DNA from: Amphiura filiformis
Lineage: Eukaryota; Echinodermata; Ophiuroidea; Amphilepidida; Amphiuridae
Length of the DNA: 64,000 bases
Assembly: GCF_039555335.1 (NCBI RefSeq)
Contig: NC_092647.1
Location: forward strand, 13,478,094-13,542,093
Direction: 5' to 3'
Below are positions 24,595-37,784 of the stretch, one piece after another (positions within the stretch are counted from its first letter, which is position 1; each line of letters opens with the position of its first letter). A program made the translations under genes and the position numbers. The notes under the pieces are model-generated. The model was not told the DNA's origin, did not search any database, and saw only the letters and a program-made list of their open reading frames with translations.

Positions 24595-25760
24595 TTTGGT
24601 AGTTGACTAATAATGTAGGCATAGTTGACTAATATGTGAGCACAGTTAACTAATCTATGCGCACAGTTGACTAATCTGTGGACACAAAATATGAGTAAAA
24701 TTGACACAAATTAATATGAACTGCTCGCTCAGATTAGTCAGCTGTGCGGGTGACAGATTAGTAAAATGTGTACACAGATTAGTAAACTGCCCACACATGT
24801 TAGTAAACGGTGTTACAGATTAGTAACTTGTGCACACAGATTAGTAAACTGCTTGCACAGATTAGTAACCTGTGTTACAGAGTAGCAAACTGCGAGCACT
24901 GATTAGTAAACTGTACTACAGAGTAGTAAACTGTGCTACAGATTAATAAACTGTGCTACAGATTAGTAATACTGCTCACACGTGTTAGTAAACTGTGTTA
25001 CAGATTAGTAACCTGTGCACACAGATTAGTTAACTGCTTGCACAGATTTGTAAACTGTGTTACAGAGTAGCAAACTGCGAGCACAGATTAGTAAACTGTA
25101 CTACAGAGTAGTAAACTGTGCTACAGAGTAGTAAACTATGCTATAGATTAGTAAACTGTGCTACAGATTTAATGCCCACTGTGCGAACAGATTAGTCAAC
25201 TGTGCTACAGATTAATAAACTGTGCTACAGATTACTAAGCTGCGCGAACAGATTAGTAAACTGTGCTACAGATTAGTAAACTGTTCTACAGATTACTAAA
25301 CTGCGCGCACAGATTAGTCAACTGTGCTACAGATTAGTAAACTGCGCTACAGATTAGTAAACTGTGCTACAGATTAGTCAACTGTGCTACAGATTAGTAA
25401 ACTGTGCTACAGATTAGTAAACTGTGCTACAGATTAGTAAACTGCTACAGATTAGTAAACTGTGCTATAGATTAGTAAACTGTGCTACAGATTAGTAAAC
25501 TGTGCTACAGAGTGGTAAACTGTGCGCCAGGATTGGTTAACTGTGCATACAGAATAGTAAACTGTTGACCAGATTTAATTATCAGCTAATTAGTAAACTG
25601 TGCACACAGATCTACATCAGTCAACAGATTAATCAACTGCATGTGCGAATAAATTAGTCAACTGTGGCTCACAGATTAGTAAACTGTCACGTGCGGGCAG
25701 ATTAGTCAACTGTGCACACAGATTAGTAAACTGCCCGCACATGTTAGCAAACTGTGCTAC
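24595..25760 (+). repeat. 1.2-kb minisatellite, about 20-bp unit
   Basis: Dozens of units of GATTAGTAAACTGTGCTACA with many single-base variants; the central part (25250-25510) is the most uniform and the edges are degenerate, with TTGACTAAT variants on the left. It begins 1.4 kb past the stop codon of the central Hox gene. Confidence 0.95.
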
Positions 25761-26529
25761 ATACAAATATCTTATTCTGAAGTTGAGGTTTGGTTTAACT
25801 TCATAGTAGTAGTAAATTTTGGAGTTGGGCAACTTGAACCATCAGAGTATCCCGTCCTTTGGACGGAAATAATATATACTTCAGTTTATATAATAGACTA
25901 AACATTTTAATAACTCAGAAATATGTAGTACCTTTAAACCCTGAACACACCTATAGAGTTCATCATGGCTTGCTGAAAATTGAATTTCCTGCGCAAAAAT
26001 ATATGATTTGACCAATTGCTCTGTTTATGAATTTAAATAATATTTGTTGATCTGCGATAGGCTAGATTATGGTAATTTCTGGAAGAAGACAAAATTTAAG
26101 ACTTAATTAAAATAACGTTTCCTCTTATATTCAAGCTAAGTAAAGTTGGAAAGTAATCTGCAAGATAAGATGCTCCTAATAGAGCATTGTGCCATGCGTG
26201 TATGTATAGCAATTCATTCACCAAGCCAATGAGACTCATACGTGTACGAAACAGGGGATAGAGTACACAATTGGGTCGTTTCAAGGGTTGGGAACCAGAA
26301 AGGAATTCTTTGTCATGTTTGTGAGTTGAGGCTTTATGGTTTTCAACCCTCGATAAATTGCATAACAATTATTCTTTCCCTTTCTGTTTCTCATATTCAT
26401 TTAAAGTCTAAAATCTGCAAGTAATGTTATTACAAAAAACTGAAAAAGCACACTGAGCCGTGCTAGAACTGAGATTAAAGGCGGCTGACCCGTTGGCAGC
26501 TTCCATCTGCGTTTGTCATGTTTGTTGTT
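25761..26529. other. Gene-free DNA 3' of the central Hox gene
   Basis: No gene or clear repeat. It may hold 3' UTR sequence, but I find no convincing polyadenylation signal on the minus strand close to the stop codon. Confidence 0.4.
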
Positions 26530-26660
26530 AGGGATGAAATAAAAACTCGACCGGCGGTTGACCGCCGGTTCCGAGCGGTTCCGTCCGGTTGGAGCCGGTT
26601 ATAATTGTTTTAAACAATGGAACGCGGTTTAACCGCAGTCGAGTTTTGATTTCATCCCTT
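26530..26660. mobile_element. 131-bp MITE (AGGGATGAAAT ends)
   Basis: Left end AGGGATGAAATAAAAACTCG and right end CGAGTTTTGATTTCATCCCT are inverted. The interior repeats ACCGGCGG and CCGGTT words. A solo right end of the same family is at 44905-44972. Confidence 0.78.
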
Positions 26661-27150
26661 ACTTTTTCAGGCATAATCCAATGCAATGTGTTGGTAGTGC
26701 GAACCAAGGATGTGATAGTATTCTTATCTAGCCATGCTAGCTGTCCCTGATTAAATACAATTTGACACCTGTAGCATGTGTAGAGGCCTTAGGGTTATTC
26801 AGGTATATGAGAAACTTGAAGATAAATCTTGTAAATAGATACATGTGTTATGTGTATACGTGACATCATCATCATCATCCACAAATTGTATGGTCGACAT
26901 TTCAGCTTACAACGAAACAGCAGCCCCACAAATACCGTCCCATTCTTAACAAAATATGTAAAACGGAAGACATATATCCATGAATCTTGGGGCGGTTTAG
27001 CCGAGTCGACGATCCACTGATAATTTTAGATCCAAAATCAAGGGATACGACTCATCGCGAAGTCACCTTTGTTTGATGATACCAGACATAAGAATTGTCT
27101 ACATAACATAGTAATCATATAACTGAAGAAATTCCACAATTCACGTGCCA

Positions 27151-27579
<429 letters not shown>

Positions 27580-27631
27580 CTGTAACGAGAATGCAAAAAG
27601 GAACGAAATATAAGTAATTAACTCGATACAC

Positions 27632-27836
27632 TATGGACCATAAGAGCCTCATCCCAATGGCAAAGTCCAATAACCTCAATTACATAATCATAGTGCAAAA
27701 TTTGACCTCAAGTTGCAGGGTATGAGTTTTTGTACCCAAATCTTCAAAGGTCATTCAATGAATGTGTAAATGTATTGGGGTTTAAGAACTGTTCCCCTGA
27801 TAGATGAGCATGTTGTGGATCCTCCTTGATAAAGCA
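27632..27836 (-). repeat. Dispersed repeat family C, copy 2 (Hox intron)
   Basis: Reverse of 7989-8190, beginning CACTATGGACCATAAGAGCC and containing CCTGATAGATGAGCATG. It sits only about 50 bp inside the intron from the homeobox exon. Confidence 0.75.
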
Positions 27837-28328
27837 TGGTTGATTTGACCAATTCGTAAAACAATATCGAATGCATATTGTACCTTCATTTGCATGTCAA
27901 ACATTTCAACATCCGCTCGTTTCAAGTTTTCTGACCGATAGTGGGTCGTTTCAAGTTTTTCGCTTTGGATTTGGTTTCGGTTTTTCTATATTGTAAACTA
28001 GGCCCAAGTTTGATTGACAGGTCACATTGTTATAAGCCCGAGAAGGTGCCAAAGTTCCCCTTTGTCTTGTTTGTAGAGTTGAGAAACAAGAAATGCCTAT
28101 TGTATTCGTAATTGCTGGGCGGCAGATAATCTCGTTTGGTTGGTTTATTGTGATCATCACTGATCAGTGCAATCTGCCCAGATTCATAAATCAATACGAA
28201 ATACAATAGGCTGATTTCTAAAAGCCTCAGCAAACATGGTAAATTCGTTTGAACATCTCAAATCCATTTCGTATTGATTATTGTTCATTTATATTATAAG
28301 AGGGTTGCATTACATTTACATCACTTTC

Positions 28329-28508
28329 AACCAATCCAATGTACGACATCGCAACTAGTGGACCCAGCGTGTCTGCTGAAGACGGATCACAGAAATTGCA
28401 CTGGAAATTGCACACATGCAGTGTGTCTTATACGGAATACGGAACGCCACAGCAGGTCCGTATGCTGGGTCCAATTTTTGCGATGTTGTTCATTGGATTG
28501 GTTAGATT
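28329..28508. mobile_element. 180-bp inverted-repeat MITE in the Hox intron
   Basis: Left arm CAACCAATCCAATGTACGAC and ATCGCAACTAGTGGACCCAG; right arm CTGGGTCCAATTTTTGCGAT and ATTGGATTGGTT. The arms are clear inverted repeats of about 50 bp. Confidence 0.7.
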
Positions 28509-29684
28509 TTGTTAGTTTTTGGTCATATTATAATGATATTTATTGCATCAATTTAGGTCAATAGGTTGACTGAACAAGAGACAATACGAATTCAATAAAA
28601 ATCATTATTTATACAATACATTCCAAATGCAGAGTTTTCGGGAAAGGTGTGGACCTTCGCCAAATCACCATTGCTTTAATAAGTGTCTCTTCCTTCTGGT
28701 AAAATACAACATACTAAGAGTTTGAAGTTCATGGGCCCTTCGATTGATTATAACACCTAAAACATGCTAAATATAAATACAGCTCAGGTTGTACTTCCAA
28801 ATTTGTTGTGTAAAAACCCTTGTTCGCGCCTCCAAACTAATATTTTCGTTATGTTTCAGGAGGAGTGGATAAAACATTGAGGCTGAAGTCTAATGCATCG
28901 AAGCGTGTCGTGTGATATCGGTTCACGAGAACAGTTCACGGCTAGGTCGGTATATCGTCTTGCCACATCTCCTGCTTTTTGTTTAGGTTAGCAGCTATAC
29001 TCATTGCATCCCTTTTGACAGTAGAGTCATAAATCTATTCTCTCATACTAATTTTTTGCTCGCTCAGGTTTTCAATATAGCGGCGTGGTATATTTGGTTT
29101 CCGAAGTCTGTCAGGAGATATTCACAAAGTATACTCTTCCGTATATTTTAATTTGGCCATGTCCCTAAAACAAAAAGGTCATAGAATTGCAGGTTCAGTC
29201 TCTTGTTGAGTTATATCTTGTCCTCAAGAGCATCATAATAATCTATTTGCAAATGATAAAATCACGAGATCTCAGCCCACCACCGGTCCACCCAGGCCCG
29301 CCACACAATACCGTATCCCACGGTCTGGTAATGTAAAGGTTTAATTTTAAAAGTACTTGCACCCAACTCGTGTGATAAACACATATATTAATCATGTTTA
29401 AATAATATAAGAAAGAAAAGAACCGTATTCTGAAACAACATTCAGATAATCTATTTCGCTTTAATCGCCAGGACATGTTTGCCGGAATTATTAATTAAGC
29501 GCGTCGTTTTAATAAATCCAGTGGATCTCCGTCCAGGCACTGCTGTGAAGCACAATCCCGGACAACTCGTTTATCTCAGTATCTGGGACCGCAATTTACA
29601 ACCAGGTGAACCGGACAAGACGGACAAGACGGGATAGGAACATGGGGAAAGGCCCGCTTTTATAATGCAGGAGGAAAACCAAAG

Positions 29685-29765
29685 TGTCATGGGAAAAACC
29701 TGCGAGGATGGTCATGGATGGGCAACCATGCTTACGATACTGCGAGGAATCGTACCCGGGACGAC
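29685..29765 (+). repeat. Fragment related to SINE family S3
   Basis: AACCTGCGAGGATGGTCATG and the following GGCAACCA match 11845-11875. Immediately right, a 24-bp unit with GGTACAGAGT is duplicated (29772-29820). Confidence 0.45.
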
Positions 29766-30872
29766 GCGACGTGGTACAGAGTGGACGCAGTGGAGTGGTA
29801 CAGAGTAGACGCAGTGGTCAAAGGCGAGTGCTACAACCATAACTTGATTTACATATCTTGTCTTGAAGACAGCGTTATCTCAATTCCCTGTCCTAGTTAT
29901 GTAATAATCGGATTAACTAAATTTTTGAATAGATCGACTTGCACTAAAAGCAGGTAGCACTCATCACCTGTGTATGTCTGCAATCACAGAATGAATAAAT
30001 ACTAGTCTTTTCAAAGATACTAATCTCCTGTGCGAGTGATCAGCATGATATGGTTCAATCAATGCAGAGGTACTGCGTGAACGTAGCAGTGCAGTGCAGC
30101 GCGGACTGCGCGGTAGATTCAAAAATTGTTTTCACCTATTGCTATGGTTAATCCGATTATCACATCACTTCGCCATAGCGCAAATACATTAACAAAAGAC
30201 AAATAATATGAATCAAATAAATCCAATATATTACAAGAACATGAAAACTGAATAAAACCAACAAGATGTAATTCATATTATAAGAATGTCTATGTTCCAG
30301 TTGAGAGAATCTAGACCATGGACTATTGGTAAATGTGTGTTTTAACAACAATTACACCGCAGTTTGTTTTCACTCAATTAAAATTTATGATCGTCATATT
30401 CTACTATAAACGACCAAAACCGAAGGGAGTATTTTCTTTGAAACTAAGCAAATGTGTGCTACTAATTTATTGCAATCGTGAACTTCACCCAAACTTTGAA
30501 CTTTTAAGGGCTCAGCTGTGGGATTTGTTTTGAAAAAAATTGTATGCATCGCATAAGGTCAATCTGCTTTGGAATAATGATTATATGTTGAATCGATCCA
30601 TCTTTAATTAACTTTGGGAAATATCAATTATATGATATGAAAAAACGCCTCACAAAATAGTCCTAAAAACACAACACAGAGCATCACCATTAAAAGATAA
30701 AACTAATAATTTTTGACAAATGAGTATAAATTGTCAACAGATATTAATAGGTGTGGTTTGATGGCAAAAGGCGCACATTATTATGATTTAATTATGGTGC
30801 ATGAGAGAACGTGAAACTTGAAAGAAGGAGACTAGACTTCCATGTGAACAGAAGAGAAGAGAACAGGGTATT

Positions 30873-32070
30873 TCACCAACCCATATACTGGGCAATACTG
30901 GGTAGGGTATTTACACGACTGTGCACCGCCACACATTTTGGCCAATGATTTGTTGATTGCCAAAATCTTAGGGCTGAAAAACTATTGGACCGAAACAACT
31001 TTGTTAATTGTCCAAATCTTAGGACTGAGACAACTTTTGACCAATGATTATATGCGTACGGATGACCAAAGACTAAAAGCTCCCTGACTTTTGACCAATG
31101 ATTTTATGCGTACGAATGACCAAAGAGTGCTACAATCAAAGGTATTGAACTGATCTTCATCTTCATTAGATACAGTGCATCCCTCAAGAACAACGTACTT
31201 CACCAACCCATATACTGGGCGGGGGATTTACTCAAGCGTGAAAGGGATTTGTTAATTGTCAAAATCTTAGGACTGAAACAACTTTTGACCAATGATTGCA
31301 TGCATGCGATCGGATTACCAAAGAGTGCTATAACAAAGAATGTGAACATGATCATGGGAAGAGGAGCACAATGTACTTCACCAACCCCATACTGGGCGGG
31401 GGATTTACTCAAGTGGAGGTGAAAGAGATATGTTGATTGCCAAAATCTTAGAACGGAAACAACTTTTGACCAATGATTACATAACATGCGTACGGATGAC
31501 CAAAGAGTGCTATAACACAAAAGAGGCGCACAACGTACTTCACCAACCCATATACTGGGACTGGGATTTACTCAGGCGTGTGAGGGATTTGTTGATTACC
31601 AAAAACTTAGGACTGAAACAACTTTTGACCAATTATTACATGCGGGCGTACGGATTACATAAGAGTGCAATAGCAAAGATACTGAGCTGATTATCTGAAG
31701 AGGAGTACAACGTACTTCACCACAGACAGAAGAAGCGCACAACGTACACCACCAACCCCATACTGGGCGGGGGATTTACTCAAGCGTGTTAGCGATTTGT
31801 TGGTTGCCAAAATCAGGACTGAGTGAAACAACTCTTGACCAATGATTACACGAGTACGGATTACCAATAGTGCTAAGAAAACGATACTTGGTGAGCGTGA
31901 TGAGAAAAAGAGGACACCAGTACTTTACTAACCCCGTTATTTTTATACCTGAATACTTCACCAACCCCATACTGGGCGGGGATTTACCCGAGAGTGTACA
32001 GGATTTCTTGATGCCAAAATCTTAGGAGTAAAACAACTTTTGACCAATGATTACATTTGTACGATTTAAA
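30873..32070 (+). repeat. Tandem family of about 170-200-bp units in the Hox intron
   Basis: About six or seven degenerate units. Each opens with TTCACCAACCCCATACTGGG, continues GATTTACTCAAG, then AAATCTTAGGACTGAAACAA and CTTTTGACCAATGATTAC, and ends near CGTACGGATGACCAAAGAGT. Two single units lie elsewhere in the same intron (36238-36350 and 38278-38395) and none outside it in this window. Confidence 0.85.
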
Positions 32071-32360
32071 AGTGTTGTTGTTGTCTAGTGTAGGGTTGGT
32101 AACTTCACTGTTCTCTTGTGCTATCACGTTATCTCTTGTTATTTTAGCACAGTAATCCTTCTGCTTGTCCCAACCCAGATCCTTGCGCTACAGAAAAATC
32201 TTAATTTTAAAATCTCAGCAGCCACTATTCTGAGATCTAACCCTAACATAATTATAGACCCTATTATTTTCTTTAAGTGATTGAAAAAGAGACGTAATCT
32301 GCACCTTCACTACATCTGCGTCATTGTGGTTGTCTCATATCCCTGGGATGAATATACTCT

Positions 32361-33634
32361 CAGTGGCGTAACTTTGGTTCAGGGTGCCCGGGGGCGAAAG
32401 TAGATCAGGTGCCCCTAACCAATGGTGTGCATGGTGCAAAGCCCCCCCCCCCACCTGGACAAAAAACTGAAAGAGAAAAGTGCTCTTCCGACAAAAATTG
32501 AAAGAGAAAATCGGGAACGCAAAGGAAAAGAAAAGGGACAAGAAGCCCGTTTTCCACCAAAATTCATCCCGATCATGGGCCAAAATAGTGCACAATACAA
32601 AAGATTTGCTCGCTGCTCGCGCGCACAATGTCCATATTATACTTTGATCAGCTCGTAATAGGCGGGACTTGTTAGGCTTTTACCACTACGCCAAAAGTAG
32701 ACCCACGTTAAGAGAGCCATTATTTGACCTGTCCGGCCTATATTTTGTGTGTTAAAGAAAGTAGACAAAGTATAGGACTTGCATTAGTAATTTGTGATGC
32801 TTCTGGAGAGGTGTGACAAAACAATTCTCAAAGTAAAATATTTTGATATTAATCCGCGATGTTATAAGGCCCGCCGATTAGGAGCTGATCAAAGTATAAG
32901 CCCTTTCCACCCAGATCACGGGCCCAAATAGCGTAAAATACAAACATTTTGCTCGCTACGCCCGCACATTGTCTCAATAAAGCCTTTTTGGGAAGATCAA
33001 AGACTTAAATGTACATCTAAGAAAACCGGTATATGTATAATTCCCTCTGAAAATACCGGGTCAAAATTATGCAAGCGCAAAATTGCTTTCGTTTTTGCCC
33101 TCAAATATTACCCCCCCCCCCCCACCAAGAAAGCTTGCTATGCCCTTGATTGAAAGCCATATATACCTACCGAATAAAAATAGTGTTTCCGATCAAATTA
33201 ATTTCATCTTTCAATGAACTTCATGTTAACAAAAAATGTTTTCATCTTCTCCAATGGCTTTACTTTTCAAGATTTATCACTAGCTGCAGTGACGTAGCTA
33301 GAGGTTGTGGCGCCCGGGAGCAAAAGTACAAAATACCCCTTCTTCCTAAAACAATGTCAGGCTTAAATACCACTAATTTGGTATAATCAAGTTGAATTTC
33401 GGTCTTTCAAATGACAAGTTAAGGTGCACTGCGCGCGAAGCGCGAAAATTTAATGTTGAGGGGGCACCCAAATGAAGATTAATTCTCTCCATGGTAGGTA
33501 AAGGTGTCCACTTCGTTCCTATAACAAAGTATTATCGTGTCGAAATGCATGTGTATCCAGGCCTGGCAAGGGTGCCCCTTAGCCCGGGTGCCCGGGGGCG
33601 CGGCCCCCCAGAGCCCATAGGAGTTACGCCACTG
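32361..33634. mobile_element. 1.27-kb hAT-like element with 8-bp target duplication
   Basis: Left end CAGTGGCGTAACTTTGG, right end GGAGTTACGCCACTG, with GGTGCCCGGGGGCG just inside both ends. Flanked by TATACTCT on each side. No transposase frame is seen. A related left end (CAGTGACGTAGCTAGAGG) is nested at 33287, so the interior may hold a second insertion. Confidence 0.85.
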
Positions 33635-34091
33635 TATACTCTTAGAAAAAATGTTCCAAAATTCCAAGTAGAACTTTAAAAAGTTCTTAACCTATATGTA
33701 GAACCTTACATAGTACAAAGAACTAACAACGGTCTGCAAAGGCCTGAAAGAACCATTTTAGACGTATAAAGGTTCCGTATTAAGGGCCAGAAAGAACCAT
33801 TTTGGGGTTCTTGCAATTTCCTAGAACCCCTGGATTTGTGCTAGATTCTATGTAGAGCCTGAACATGAGAATCCTTTTACTTAGTAATCTTAACTTAGTA
33901 TTTTGATACGGTACAGCTAATTTCTAAACATGACACAAACTAAACTACATTGCTTTCTTTCATGATGTCATCTGCAAAGTGCTGAATAGTCTACAAAGGA
34001 ATCAAAATCCGGGGCTCCACCTATAGGGCCTAGATCATATACTAGATCAGAAGGTTATCCCTATAAGCTTAATTATTTTGGAATATTAATG
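33635..34091. repeat. AGAACC-rich repeat in the Hox intron
   Basis: 33645-33870 repeats AAGAACC, GTTCTT and TAGAACC words, resembling the repeat at 19545-20110. The rest holds nothing recognised. Confidence 0.5.
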
Positions 34092-34097
34092 ACAATC

Positions 34098-36074
34098 TAT
34101 GGCACGCCACACCGGACAAAAAACGGCGAGACTTAAAAAATGACGTCCAGTTTAAAAAATGACGCCGAGAATGAAAAAAATGACGTCGAGAATGAAATGA
34201 TAACGTCGAGTTTTAAAATACGACGTTGAGTTCAAAACGATGACGTTGAGATTGTAAAACCAACGCCGAGTTTGTAACGCCGAGTTTCTTCGCGTCCAGA
34301 TTTTTTTCGCGTCCAGATTTTTTCGCGTCGAGAAGCGCCCTCTATAGTTTCTGATTGGCCATGTTGACATGGTCCAAATAGCAGGTCATTTTCAATATCT
34401 GCAATGGCGGAAATAAAAGAATATGAGTGTGGTAAATCTTATGAGTGAGATTCAGAGGACAGACATTGATTCCGAGGTTAATTCCGTGGAAAGACTAGGA
34501 AGAATATGGTAGAAGAGCATTTGTGTAATTAAGTTACGACCTTTCTAGCTGTATACTTGCCATAGTCAGTTCAATGGAATGACTCTTATGTCGTGTGAAA
34601 TTTAAATAACCAGCATAACATGATATACAAGGTGTACCAGAAATACCCTGGTGAATGAATTTGGATATAAGTCAAGAAATAGGCATCGGAAAAAATGTAA
34701 AAAGCGGCGTTTAGCTCATTGTATTGTGCATCATATTATTATTATATTATTATGTACGCAAAATATAAAGCCCATTGGCATGTACTTTGTTTGAATTTTT
34801 GATATTGGCAACCTTAATGATAATAATAAGTTTATATTCATTATGAGCGATAATGAGAATGATGCCATCACTGATCTTGCTAATTTCATTCATTCTGCTT
34901 AAAAAACGTTCTTTAAACATGTTAAATAATGATAGTTAATTTCTCATGTTCATAATAATATGTTGTATTCTCTATGTTCGATCCTGTATTTTCATTTAAT
35001 GTCTAGTTTGACTTATACCTGCTTTGTTTGGGTGATTGTCTATAAAATGCTGATTCTGATTCTGAATGAACTTTCTTGAACTTGAAATGAAGTGATTGAT
35101 TCATGCGTTATGTAATCGCTAATTTATTCGCAATCATTCAACCGATTCAAGTAAAATCATCGTATTATAATGGGCTATACGCTGTTTTTTAAATATTTGG
35201 ATTCTGATGCCTATAATTTTCTCAACTTAGGTCCAGTTTTCTGGGACACCCTGTACACTCCCCAGAGCCAATTGGTCAAACATGAATTATCACTCAAATT
35301 ATTGTAACAGTATAAATTTCATGTTTTGTCTTATGTTGCCTCCATACCCAATGTGTCTTTGTTAACCCATTTTGACCCTACCTGCTACCCATACCTAACA
35401 TTACATCACTGACCTTGCCCATTCCCTGTCCTATCCTTGCAATTTGACCTGATAACCATGGTAACCCACCCCATACTATGTGCTTGTTCATGTGCTAGGC
35501 AGTTCTGCACTGACCTCCACCAAGTCAAGACCATGCTGGATTCAACCATAGATAAGGAGACACTATCACTATCAATATCATGGACTTAAACAAACACGCA
35601 TAGCACTTACCTACAATGAAACATGAACAATTACTGCCAATAATCACAGCTCAAGTGCTATCTTTATCATTGTTGTTTCTTTCAAATATGAATAATATTA
35701 GTAAATAATCAATAAATTGCATGGTTTATAATAATTACTAGTACTGAGATATAATATATACAGAAAGACTATAGAGGGCGCTTCTCGGCACGAAAAAATC
35801 TGGACGCGAAAAAAATCTGGACGCGAAAAAAATCTGGACGCGAAAAAACTCGGCCCGTTACAAACTCGGCGTTGGTTTTACAATCTCAACGTCATCGTTT
35901 TGAACTCAACGTTGTATTTTAAAACTCGACGTTATTATTTCATTCTCGACGTTATCATTTCATTCTCGACGTTGTTTTTATTCTCGACGTTAATTTTTTT
36001 ATTCTCGGCGTCATTTGTTAAACTGGACGTCATTTTTTAAGTCCGCCGTTTTTTGTCTTGTCTCGCGTGCCATA
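34098..36074. mobile_element. 1.98-kb foldback element with modular arms
   Basis: Flanked by ACAATC (34092-34097 and 36075-36080). The outer arms (about 34098-34350 and 35767-36074) are inverted repeats of 250-310 bp. Each is made of about a dozen 16-21-bp modules with a core such as ACGTCGAG or ACGCCGAG followed by an A- or T-rich spacer, then three GCGTCCAGA modules and GCGCCCTCTATAG. The 1.4-kb interior has no recognisable transposase. This is the architecture of Foldback-type elements. Confidence 0.85.
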
Positions 36075-36237
36075 ACAATCCTTCGAAATAAATGATCCCC
36101 TTGGAAAAAGAAAATTAAAATGTCAGTATTGTTAATATGCTAAACCTGTATATCTAGCTAGGCGAATGCCATTAGAAAAGAGTTTAATAAATGTTAAAAT
36201 AAGGGTATCAACTATGATGTCATTGACAGTACAGTAG

Positions 36238-36350
36238 AGCAAGCGAACCCCATACTGGGCGGGGGATTTACCAGAGCGTGTAAAGGGATTAATTGTTGTC
36301 AAGAGCTAAAGACTACAACAACTTTTGACCAATGATTACACGAGTACGGA
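36238..36350 (+). repeat. Solo unit of the Hox-intron tandem family
   Basis: Reads CCCCATACTGGGCGGGGGAT, then GTGTAAAGGGATTAATTGTT, then ACAACTTTTGACCAATGATT. It is closer to the unit at 38278 than to the array at 30873. Confidence 0.8.
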
Positions 36351-36437
36351 TTACTGAAGTGACGATTATAATGTTGATTGACTACATTGGTGGAACAATC
36401 GATTGCATTGTTGTTCAGTTGTTTAGCGCGGAGAGTA

Positions 36438-36616
36438 CACTGCAAAAACAGTGTCTAGTGATTAAGCTATGTTTAGGAATTTAATTCCTAAATGCTTTAC
36501 ATATTACATTAATCATGTTAATTGTTACATGATGTTTTGAAATTGGTGTTTAGGCGATAAACGCGTTTACAAATCGAGAACAAATTGTTCAATCTGTAGA
36601 CATTGTTTCTGCAGTG
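36438..36616. mobile_element. 179-bp MITE, CACTGCAAAAAC ends
   Basis: Left end CACTGCAAAAACAGTGTCTA, right end TAGACATTGTTTCTGCAGTG, inverted with three mismatches. The terminal words are shared with the larger element at 40792-41106. Confidence 0.75.
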
Positions 36617-36740
36617 TGTTTACAAGATGAGAACAACTAAACAGTGAAGTTATAAAAAAAAAGCCAAATCATATCTTCTAAGTTGTATTAAAACTTGGTT
36701 AACACTTTAGTAGTCTAGTATATAAAAAAATGCAAATTAA

Positions 36741-37172
36741 TTGTGACGTGTCATGTCAAAAGCAGACACTTTTGGGCAGGATCTTGAATGGAGAAATAGC
36801 CAAAAATCTGCCAGGGGGCGATTTTTTCACAATTTGGGTTTGTTGCGAATTTGTGATATTATAATATTAATGTTAAAAATATTGTCTGATAGTTTCAGAC
36901 CGGAATATAACTGGCATCTTGTATTTTTTGAGACATTTTTTCAAGGGAATTCCTACCCTCAACATTGTCAATAATATTTTTGAAGGCCGATATCTCAATT
37001 TCCAACTTTATAATACCATAACTTATGAACTCAATATCTTCGCTTAGGAATGTCCGATTTCATTGGAGAAAACGGCGTTGTGGAGCAAAATATCTCTATA
37101 TTTAAGATATGTAAAAACCTCAAAGTTGATAACCTGCCCAAAAGTGGCTGCTTTTGATATGACACGTCACAA
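36741..37172 (+). mobile_element. 0.43-kb MITE, family D, copy 1
   Basis: Ends TTGTGACGTGTCATGTCAAA and its near complement at 37153-37172; the inverted ends extend about 40 bp to CACTTTTGGGCAGG. Inverted relative to the copy at 37785-38208. A diverged part occurs at 3546-3800. No meaningful frame. Confidence 0.85.
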
Positions 37173-37784
37173 TTGGCTAAATCAATTCCCACACCCAGGA
37201 TAACAAAAAATTATATGGTTTGTCCTTATAAGGACATTTGCTTCAAAAGAATGTAATGTTGTTGCATAATAATCTAATGTCTATTGAAGAAAACATTACT
37301 TAGTGTTGTTATTCTTATAGTATTCACAACATTTCTTACATAGAAATAATATAGTACAGTACCTTCACACATGTTCAAATTATGTTTACTATAAAAGGAT
37401 CCGCGGATTTATTAATGATAAAAAGCCTATTGCATTTTTTACTTTTGACCTTTTTATGGCGGTTATAACGCGGTATAACGTCAAGAATTATACAGGTTAC
37501 GAGGTGCGCTGATTTATGGCGAGGGAGGCTGCTTCAATTCTGTTGTTGTTGCGTGCCTGTCATTCAATATCAAGACCTTTTGTACTGGGTTTCAATGCTT
37601 TTCAAATGGTGAAACTTATACAAATATGCGTAGTTTCAAGAAATGGGGATATAAAATGTATACTTTTGTAGATTTTTGTGAGGATATAATGATGTGCCTT
37701 TTGTTTATTTGAACAAAATACACAAATCAGAACTAACATTCCACTATAAAACTAGCATGCAAAGTCCACATTTCTATTGAAATA

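Noticed and set aside
23546..25760. CRISPR-like array
   Set aside because: The units are contiguous tandem repeats without unique spacers, in an animal genome.
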